A model generated the notes under the pieces. It had not been told where the DNA came from. It ran no database searches and saw only the letters and a program-made list of their open reading frames with translations. DNA of 10,157 bases from Hungatella sp. UBA3402 (GTDB taxonomy: Bacteria; Bacillota; Clostridia; Lachnospirales; Lachnospiraceae): contig DEPC01000109.1 of NCBI GenBank assembly GCA_002358555.1, positions 1,594 to 11,750 on the forward strand, in the 5' to 3' direction. The position numbers and the translations under genes are program-made. Positions 1-5,547 of the stretch are shown one piece after another. Position 1 is the stretch's first letter. The number at the start of each line of letters is the position of its first letter.

Positions 1-40
1 ATCTGCCAGAAAGCAGTTTTCAACCACATGATAGGCTGAT

Positions 41-1903
41 TCAAGGCCTTTTAAATTTGAATGCAACTAAAAGTCCGCCTAGCAAGACAATCCCAGAGAC
101 AGCAAGCAAAATCCATACATTTCTGCTGTAAGGTGTTGGAATGTCTGTAGCAGGTTCCGAGAATTGCCCTGGAGACATATTTTTAGCATTTCTATCAGGA
201 GGGGTGAATTGGTGGTTGATATTAGGATTTTGTTCAGGACTAACAGCAGAGTCTTCTGCCCAAGCCTGTCTAATATCGCTATTGTTTGGTTGATGATTAT
301 TTTCCATACCATTATCAGGATTGTTGATTGCTCCTGTATCATTGCGGGGATTACCTGCCATATGCATGCCGCCGTCAGGACCACCATGTTCTCCTCCCAT
401 AGAGCCCATGTCTGAAAGGGTGATATGGCTTGCATCAACGAGGGAGGAATTATCGGCAGACTGTCCATCTTTATCAGAAGGAATGATACCTGCAAGCTGG
501 CCTCCAACGCTTTCTTTGCGCAACAGGCAGAATTCTTTTAGTACAGAGACTCCAGTTTCAAATTCTTCATAGCTATAAAATTTGGAGGGGTCTTTTTCTA
601 CATAAGGAGCAATCAATTCATAGGTTGTGTCAATCAAACCTAAAAAGTCTGTGTTCTCCAAAAATTTGGCAAATAATTGATGATATAGTTCTTCATATTC
701 CTGGCTGGAAAAAATCCAGTCTACCATAGGGCGGTCGTCGGTAGCTCCTCCAGATACCGGAGTATCAATAGGAGAATTTATCATACTGTTGGCATCCTTA
801 GACTGAAAGGTGCCAAAGGCAAGATTGTAATCCCAGGGAATCATAGAAAGTTGACCATTATCTTCATATAAATAATAATTATGAATAATAGAGCCAGTAT
901 AGCTGTCACCATTGCAGACAAAGTTGTGAACCACAAAATATCGGATAACTTTATCTATAGTTACAATTTCTTCAAGATTACTGAGTTCACTCAATGCTTT
1001 TAGAGATTGGATAAGACGAGTCTTATCCGTATTATCGATATCTGTTTTGGCATTATCAAAAATATTGGAATAACTGTCAGGGTCATCATCAATATATTGA
1101 AGTTTGACATCACTACTGCCCATGCCACCAGGAGCATTTCCAAAATCTTCCCTGTTTCGGTCCATCCTTTCATCGTTTATTTTTTCAGGCGGGGAGGGCG
1201 GCTGTTCTGACATGTCTGGCATATCATCATTAGCCATAAAGTTTTCCATATCAAACTCTCGTCCATTGCCTTTTCCTCCGCCGAAGCTCATACTATCTGG
1301 CTTATATAGACTTCCGTGATTATTTCCATAATTGCGCTTTAAGAAGGCATCTTCTACTCCTTCCACTGCAAGATACAGACCCCAGTCTTCTCCATTGACT
1401 CGAATATAGGCATAGCTACAAAGTGGGGCATCTACTTCAAATTCTCCCATCATTTGATAGGTAAGATAATCTTTCATATAGGTTGTATCTTGAATCATAT
1501 TGTTTAAACTCAGTTTATCTAGGCCATAGTAGTTTTTACCACTGTCATAGTGGTCAAATTCAAGTTTGAAGCTATATCTGTCACTGTTCATGGCAGAAAC
1601 ATTTCTTAAAGAGGTATTGCCTTTGGCACGTATGCCTATATTTTTATAAGCTTCCCCATCAATAATTGCTGTACATGTCACATATTCTTCATTTTCGCAG
1701 TTTTCAATAAAATCCTCCCAATCATCCATAACAATATCAATTGTATGTACCTCTGATGTATCAAAAAGACGATTTTCATAGCCCATTGCTTTAGAGGCTG
1801 GCTGAATCCCAAGGGCTTCTCCATTTAAAAATAGGAGAGTAAAAACAAGACTAAGGATAATAGCAGCAATACAGATTCTGTCAATATGTTTGTGGGTTGA
1901 CAT
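41..1903 (-). CDS. CotH-family kinase-fold protein, membrane anchored at both ends
   Basis: 620 aa. The CotH family is an atypical protein-kinase fold; the Bacillus spore-coat member phosphorylates coat proteins. Visible family blocks are IGIRAKGNTSLR (89-100), the FKLEFDHY and LDKLSLNN region (112-135), the NGDSYTGS block (331-338) and IPWDYNLAFG (355-364). D333 and D358 are the best candidates for the catalytic and metal-binding aspartates by motif position. A hydrophobic segment at about 10-30 and a second at 595-615, ending in the basic tail KFKRP, suggest that both termini are cytosolic and the kinase domain lies outside the membrane. Residues 205-265 are a Gly/Asp/Met/Pro-rich insert, and 495-590 is a Gly/Met/His/Asn-rich linker before the C-terminal helix. 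The ATG at 1903 has a strong AGGAGG. It is the last gene of the VTC-DUF4956-CotH run. A spore-coat role is not implied by this context; the substrate is unknown. Confidence 0.9.
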   Translation of the reverse strand: MSTHKHIDRICIAAIILSLVFTLLFLNGEALGIQPASKAMGYENRLFDTSEVHTIDIVMDDWEDFIENCENEEYVTCTAIIDGEAYKNIGIRAKGNTSLRNVSAMNSDRYSFKLEFDHYDSGKNYYGLDKLSLNNMIQDTTYMKDYLTYQMMGEFEVDAPLCSYAYIRVNGEDWGLYLAVEGVEDAFLKRNYGNNHGSLYKPDSMSFGGGKGNGREFDMENFMANDDMPDMSEQPPSPPEKINDERMDRNREDFGNAPGGMGSSDVKLQYIDDDPDSYSNIFDNAKTDIDNTDKTRLIQSLKALSELSNLEEIVTIDKVIRYFVVHNFVCNGDSYTGSIIHNYYLYEDNGQLSMIPWDYNLAFGTFQSKDANSMINSPIDTPVSGGATDDRPMVDWIFSSQEYEELYHQLFAKFLENTDFLGLIDTTYELIAPYVEKDPSKFYSYEEFETGVSVLKEFCLLRKESVGGQLAGIIPSDKDGQSADNSSLVDASHITLSDMGSMGGEHGGPDGGMHMAGNPRNDTGAINNPDNGMENNHQPNNSDIRQAWAEDSAVSPEQNPNINHQFTPPDRNAKNMSPGQFSEPATDIPTPYSRNVWILLAVSGIVLLGGLLVAFKFKRP

Positions 1904-1909
1904 AAAACA

Positions 1910-1915
1910 CCTCCT
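1910..1915 (-). promoter_or_regulatory. AGGAGG ribosome binding site of the CotH gene, touching the upstream stop codon
   Basis: On the minus strand AGGAGG lies 6 nt before the CotH ATG and shares its first base with the TAA stop (1915-1917) of the DUF4956 gene. The two coding regions are only 11 bp apart. The arrangement suggests cotranscription and probably translational coupling. Confidence 0.85.
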
Positions 1916-2586
1916 TAGCCCATATAATCTCCATTATAGCTGACTAGGACTGCACTGAAGATGCCATCCATATCAGAAAGTGTGTTGATAAAATCGGTAT
2001 TGTCATCTTTTAGACGAATTTCCATATTCAATTCTACAGAACCTTTTTGGGCAGTTTTGCTTTTTACCACACATTTTTGAACCTGACTATCAAGAAATGA
2101 TTTGGCATGATGTTCACTTTCATAACCATCACATTGAACCACAACAATATAAGGATTGCTATGACTTTTTTGATTCACAAGTGCCAAGAGAATCAAACCA
2201 ATGATAACACTTCCAATTACTGCCAGAGGTATCATGCCTGCAGCCAGAACAATGCCCACTGCAATAGACCAAAAAAGAAATGCGATATCCAAAGGTTCTT
2301 TGATAGCAGTACGGAAACGTACAATAGACAATGCACCTACCATACCTAAGGATAATACTACATTACTGGTTACTGCCAAGATTACAACCGTAGTAATCAA
2401 GGTCAAGGCTACTAGGGTGACACCAAAACTTGAAGAATACATCACACCAGAAAAAGTCTTTTTATAGACTAAAAAAATGAAAAGGCCCAATCCAAAAGCC
2501 AAAGCTAAGGCAATCATCATGTCTAAAATGCTGACATTGGTGACATTTTCAAGGAAACTAGATTTAAAGATATCATTAAAAGTCAT
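1915..2586 (-). CDS. DUF4956 family multi-pass membrane protein
   Basis: 223 aa. Hydrophobic stretches at about 20-41, 52-76, 77-89, 99-118 and 119-137 indicate four or five membrane helices, followed by a soluble domain of about 80 residues (144-223) with alternating strand-like and helical segments. The conserved signature is GALSIVRFRTAIKEP (84-98) followed by LDIAFLFW, with charged R90, R92, K96 and E97 inside or beside the membrane region; this is what identifies DUF4956. Its biochemical role is unknown. The family is often found next to VTC-domain and CotH genes, as here, so a membrane partner or conduit for the VTC protein is a reasonable inference. The ATG at 2586 is preceded by AAGGAGA at good spacing. 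The 101-bp gap upstream contains a perfect -10 and a direct repeat, so it may have its own promoter as well as read-through from the VTC gene. Confidence 0.88.
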   Translation of the reverse strand: MTFNDIFKSSFLENVTNVSILDMMIALALAFGLGLFIFLVYKKTFSGVMYSSSFGVTLVALTLITTVVILAVTSNVVLSLGMVGALSIVRFRTAIKEPLDIAFLFWSIAVGIVLAAGMIPLAVIGSVIIGLILLALVNQKSHSNPYIVVVQCDGYESEHHAKSFLDSQVQKCVVKSKTAQKGSVELNMEIRLKDDNTDFINTLSDMDGIFSAVLVSYNGDYMG

Positions 2587-2612
2587 AGATATATCTCCTT
2601 ATATATTGGATT

Positions 2613-2672
2613 ATTATAAAGTATTTGAAAAACTAATTTTGACTGAATATTTTGATAGAAACTAATTTTCAC
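2613..2672 (-). promoter_or_regulatory. Candidate promoter of the DUF4956-CotH genes with a 14-bp direct repeat
   Basis: Minus strand: TATAAT, a perfect -10 hexamer, lies at 2618-2613, 26 nt before the DUF4956 ATG. No good -35 exists at 16-18 bp spacing. In that place lies one copy of GTCAAAATTAGTTT (2643-2630). A second copy, GTGAAAATTAGTTT, lies at 2672-2659, exactly 29 bp upstream and differing by one base. The repeat may be an activator or repressor site, but the region is very AT-rich and the call is tentative. Confidence 0.4.
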
Positions 2673-2687
2673 ATATGCTCTATGTAT

Positions 2688-3359
2688 CTATTCGTACATA
2701 CGACATGCTGCATATTTGGAAAATGCCGCTGTATGTCGTCCCTTTAACTGAACAGCATCTCGGATGATTTCTGGCAGAAATTCATCCCATTTTACTTCCA
2801 AAATAATCGGTGCATCTCTGGCAGGAATTGTAATACAGTAAGGATTTAAAAAATCTGTGGCAGTAAGTCCAGTGCGGATATTATAATCCAAAGTAACCCT
2901 CACATTGCCAGGACGGAAGATAAAAGGTTCTCTGGTGTAATCTACAATTGTTTTAGGTCGTAAGCCTTGGGAATTCATCTTGCAATATAATTCCTGAATT
3001 AACCTTTGACCAGAATCCATCATCCAATTCAACCGTCCATCTACAATATCTTGTGCCTCCTTATCTGTCAGGTTCGCTGAATCCTTGGTGCCTAGACCAT
3101 TGCACTTACTTTTTTTCTCCAGATGAATAATGGAAATATTTTCATTGTAATAGCGGATACGAAATTTTTCCCGCCTATTGACACCATCAAGTTTTTCCCT
3201 AAGAGCTTTATCTGCCAAGTTATCAAAATAAAGGCTTCTGATAAAATATTTCCCATCAACGGCATTTGGGTCAGGCTTTGCCACAACTCTTAACCTTTGG
3301 CGAATAGCAATCATGTCAGAGAAGTTCAGCTCGTGTTTCCATTCATGTCGATAGTCCAT
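2688..3359 (-). CDS. VTC-domain (polyphosphate polymerase domain) protein
   Basis: 223 aa, covering only the VTC catalytic-type domain, without the SPX domain or membrane segment of the yeast VTC proteins. The fold is a triphosphate tunnel (TTM-like) in which basic side chains line the tunnel. Matching features are the N-terminal R4-H-E6-W-K8, YFIRSLYFD (38-46), REKFRIRYY (63-71), HLEKKSK (79-85), VDYTREPF (139-146), VRVTLDYNI (153-161), ILEVKWDEFLPEII (186-199) and FSKYAACR (213-220). These supply candidate Arg/Lys phosphate ligands and Glu metal ligands. In eukaryotes VTC4 makes inorganic polyphosphate from ATP; for the bacterial short form this is an inference from the domain. The ATG at 3359 has AAAGGAGA upstream. 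It is the first gene of the VTC-DUF4956-CotH run and follows the two-component system after a 140-bp gap with a candidate regulated promoter. Confidence 0.88.
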   Translation of the reverse strand: MDYRHEWKHELNFSDMIAIRQRLRVVAKPDPNAVDGKYFIRSLYFDNLADKALREKLDGVNRREKFRIRYYNENISIIHLEKKSKCNGLGTKDSANLTDKEAQDIVDGRLNWMMDSGQRLIQELYCKMNSQGLRPKTIVDYTREPFIFRPGNVRVTLDYNIRTGLTATDFLNPYCITIPARDAPIILEVKWDEFLPEIIRDAVQLKGRHTAAFSKYAACRMYE

Positions 3360-3423
3360 GTGTCTCCTTTCTCTATTCTAAAAGAGTATTGATAAATTTG
3401 GTTTAGCTGTTTTGTGTAGGGAT

Positions 3424-3478
3424 ATCATACCATGGCTTCCTAAAGCCATCCTAAAGATGACTGTGAAGGATTTGTGAA
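3424..3478 (-). promoter_or_regulatory. Candidate response-regulator-activated promoter of the VTC gene: four 11-bp-phased half-sites and an extended -10
   Basis: Minus strand: TTCACA starts at 3478 and again at 3467, and CTTTAGGA starts at 3456 and again at 3445, so all four starts are exactly 11 bp apart. They are followed by TG-G-TATGAT, an extended -10, with TATGAT at 3429-3424. The sequence at a normal -35 distance (AGGATG) is poor, which suits an activator-dependent promoter. Direct repeats at one helical turn are the usual operator form for OmpR/PhoB-family regulators. The -10 ends 64 nt before the VTC start codon. Confidence 0.55.
3432..3449. repeat. Perfect 7-bp inverted repeat with 4-nt centre (ATGGCTT/AAGCCAT)
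   Basis: The plus strand reads ATGGCTT, CCTA, AAGCCAT. It lies directly upstream of the VTC-gene -10 and includes the last CTTTAGGA half-site. No T-run follows on either strand, so it is not an intrinsic terminator. It may be an operator dyad or a chance product of the overlapping direct repeats. Confidence 0.6.
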
Positions 3479-3499
3479 ATCATAACTTTTTATTGCAGC

Positions 3500-4732
3500 T
3501 TATTTTAGGATAACCTTAAAACTGATATGGGAGTCATCTGTTTGACAGGCAGTGATATCCCCTCGATGATTTTTGGCAATAGCTTTTGCAATAGACAGCC
3601 CAACGCCAAAGCTTCCAGTATAAGTCCTAGCCTTATCTCCACGATAAAATCGGTCAAACAGACGATGAAGCTCAATCTTCCCCACATTTTTATAAGTATT
3701 TTCTACAATTATAACAGGATATCTCTTAGCAGAAAGAGTAACTCGAATACTTCCTCCAGGATCACAATATTTCACCGCATTGTCTAAGAGGATGGAAAGT
3801 AGACGGCGAATTAGCCCCTCGTCTCCTTGATAGAAAATATTAGGTTCAATTTGAAAAGACAGTTCTTTTTCTCGCTCTGCTGCTAAAGAGCAAAATTCTG
3901 ACACCATATCTTCTGCTGCACTGCTCAAGTCAAACCGAGATACAACAAGGTTAGATTCTTCCTCGTCCATGCGGGAAAGTGTGACAAGCTGATTTACAAG
4001 CGCACTCATACGTTCCCCTTCACTGCGGATATCATCTAGCCATTCATTTTCTCCAAGCTCTGACTCCACAATATCCAGATTCGATAAAATGAGTGTAAGG
4101 GGAGTTTTTAGTTCATGGTTGGCATCTGTGATAAATTGCTTTTGTTTTTCATAGCTTTCTACTGCAGGTTGTACAGCTCGTTTAGAAAATAGAATAATCA
4201 TAAGTAGTACAATACTTCCGCTTGCCACTAATACTGTTAATGCGGTAAATAAAAGATTTCTTGTCATTGCTTGATTCATACTACCATTGACAAATACAAT
4301 AGCAAGTCCAGACTTTGTTTCAAAGATTTTATATCGATAATCTCCAGTCCAACCTCGTTCACTCTTCCGGCGAAGAGCTTCTTTTATATACTGCTCTACT
4401 TCTTCTTTTGTAACAGAAGAGACAGATTCAATATTTTGGCGGATAATCTGGCCATTGCTATCTACCCACACTGTAAAAAATCTGGTACTAAATCGAGTTT
4501 CTGATGTAAAAATATCCCGATGTGGCCCTTTCTTTGGTGGAGGAGGTTTATGTCCATCAACAGAGGCAGGAAAAATGCCATTATTGGCGGCAATCACATC
4601 CGCTAAAGGGTCCACCATACCATTTAACTGATGAATACTGATAAAGAAAATTCCCAAGTATATCACAAAAAATACAGTTAAAATAGATATAGCACTGACA
4701 ACAATAAATTTTTTCCTTAGCCTGTAAATCAT
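3500..4732 (-). CDS. Membrane sensor histidine kinase of a two-component system
   Basis: 410 aa. Two membrane helices (about 9-31 and 160-183) bracket an extracytoplasmic loop of about 125 residues, with a Pro/His/Lys-rich stretch (61-72) and a PAS-like FFTVWVDSNGQI segment (85-96). The cytosolic part starts directly with the dimerisation/H-box, QFITDANHELKTPL, phospho-accepting H206; no full HAMP domain fits between. The ATPase part has the N-box LLDNAVKY (N318), F-box LFDRFYRGD (358-366) and G-box FGVGLSIAKAI (375-385). The G1 box is unusual: VENTYKNV (343-350) instead of a D-x-G-x-G pattern. The ATG overlaps the regulator's stop as ATGA, so the two are one transcription and translation unit. 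The signal is unknown; the genes on both sides suggest an envelope or phosphate-related stimulus. Confidence 0.95.
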   Translation of the reverse strand: MIYRLRKKFIVVSAISILTVFFVIYLGIFFISIHQLNGMVDPLADVIAANNGIFPASVDGHKPPPPKKGPHRDIFTSETRFSTRFFTVWVDSNGQIIRQNIESVSSVTKEEVEQYIKEALRRKSERGWTGDYRYKIFETKSGLAIVFVNGSMNQAMTRNLLFTALTVLVASGSIVLLMIILFSKRAVQPAVESYEKQKQFITDANHELKTPLTLILSNLDIVESELGENEWLDDIRSEGERMSALVNQLVTLSRMDEEESNLVVSRFDLSSAAEDMVSEFCSLAAEREKELSFQIEPNIFYQGDEGLIRRLLSILLDNAVKYCDPGGSIRVTLSAKRYPVIIVENTYKNVGKIELHRLFDRFYRGDKARTYTGSFGVGLSIAKAIAKNHRGDITACQTDDSHISFKVILK

Positions 4733-5403
4733 AGATTCTCCTCCAGCACATATCCAGCATTCCGCACAAAACGAATTCCCAAGGGAGAATGAATCAGATC
4801 CATCTTTTTTCTTAAATTAGAAATATGCACCCATACCACACTGGTATCTACAATGGTATTCCACCCCCAGATATGAGTCATAAACTGTTCGGTAGGAATA
4901 ATAACTCCTGGTCTTTGCATCAACATTTCCATCAGTTGAAATTCCTTTCCACTTAAAGACTGAGTTTGTTTTCCATAAGATAACTGATAAGTAGAGCGAT
5001 TCAATGTCATTTCATGATAAGTAAGCAGGTCAGGCACATAATTATCCTTTCTTCTAAGCATAGCCCGCACCCTGGCCAAAAGCTCTGATGAATAAAATGG
5101 TTTTGGCAGATAGTCATCAGCCCCTGCATCCAGACCCTCCACACGCTGCGATACCTCTGTACGTGCAGTTAAAAATAGAGTTGGTGTTGTAATATGCTTT
5201 TTCCGAAGTGTTTCAAGAACTTTGATGCCATCCATACCAGGCATCATAATATCCAGTATAAGACCGTCATATTCTTCTGTCTGGGCAAGAGTAAGAGCAT
5301 CTTCCCCATTAGAAACTCCATCTACCATAAATTTATTTTTTTCAAAAATATGGATTAAGGATTTAAGAAGTTTCGGGTCATCTTCTGCAATTAAAAGTCG
5401 CAT
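4729..5403 (-). CDS. OmpR/PhoB-family response regulator
   Basis: 224 aa, normal for the family. The receiver domain (1-118) has the acidic pocket E7-D8-D9, phosphoacceptor D51 in LILDIMMPGMDG, T79 in LTA and K101 in LPKPF. A winged-helix DNA-binding domain occupies about 125-221, with LSGKEFQLMEMLMQRPG (150-166), the recognition-helix region DTSVVWVHISNLRKKM (186-201) and the wing IRFVRNAGYVL (210-220). The kinase gene overlaps its stop by 4 bp. The ATG at 5403 follows GGAGG at 7-nt spacing. Its upstream region holds two CTTTAG half-sites 11 bp apart, and the related CTTTAGGA pair occurs before the VTC gene, so it probably regulates itself and the VTC-DUF4956-CotH genes. The divergent penicillin-binding protein gene shares the same intergenic region and may also be a target. 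Confidence 0.96.
   Translation of the reverse strand: MRLLIAEDDPKLLKSLIHIFEKNKFMVDGVSNGEDALTLAQTEEYDGLILDIMMPGMDGIKVLETLRKKHITTPTLFLTARTEVSQRVEGLDAGADDYLPKPFYSSELLARVRAMLRRKDNYVPDLLTYHEMTLNRSTYQLSYGKQTQSLSGKEFQLMEMLMQRPGVIIPTEQFMTHIWGWNTIVDTSVVWVHISNLRKKMDLIHSPLGIRFVRNAGYVLEENL
4738..4744 (-). promoter_or_regulatory. Ribosome binding site of the histidine kinase inside the regulator gene
   Basis: Minus strand GGAGGAG lies 5 nt before the kinase ATG and within the last codons of the regulator gene. With the ATGA overlap it supports the chosen kinase start and translational coupling. Confidence 0.8.
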
Positions 5404-5445
5404 AATAATACCTCCAAATAGATTTTTGCTTGCCTGTATCAGTGT

Positions 5446-5473
5446 ATCATAAAAAGCTAAAGTGGGGCTAAAG
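5446..5473 (-). promoter_or_regulatory. Candidate autoregulated promoter of the two-component system
   Basis: Minus strand: CTTTAG starts at 5473 and at 5462, exactly 11 bp apart, followed by TATGAT at 5451-5446 as the -10. The first half-site sits in the -35 position, where there is no TTGACA-like sequence. The -10 ends 42 nt before the regulator ATG. The half-site matches the CTTTAGGA pair before the VTC gene, but the distance from the second half-site start to the -10 is 11 bp here against 16 bp there. Confidence 0.5.
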
Positions 5474-5485
5474 GTAATATCCTAA

Positions 5486-5535
5486 ATCTACCTAGATATT
5501 TTTTCCTAAGGTTATATAAATGTAGATTCCAGGAG
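5486..5535 (+). promoter_or_regulatory. Possible promoter elements and ribosome binding site of the penicillin-binding protein gene
   Basis: The plus strand has TATATAAA at 5513-5520 as a possible -10 without a recognisable -35, then AGGAG at 5531-5535, 12 nt before the ATG at 5548. A short palindrome, ATCTA-CC-TAGAT (5486-5497), lies just upstream of the -10 and could be an operator. The elements are weak and AT-rich. Confidence 0.3.
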
Positions 5536-5547
5536 AAAATAGGAAAG

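Noticed and set aside
1..40. Terminator or next gene downstream of the CotH gene
   Set aside because: The 40 bases left show no hairpin with a T-run and are too short to judge a neighbouring gene.
164..1319. Plus-strand open frames opposite the CotH gene
   Set aside because: They lack ribosome binding sites and family features, and run antisense to a full-length gene with clear conserved motifs.
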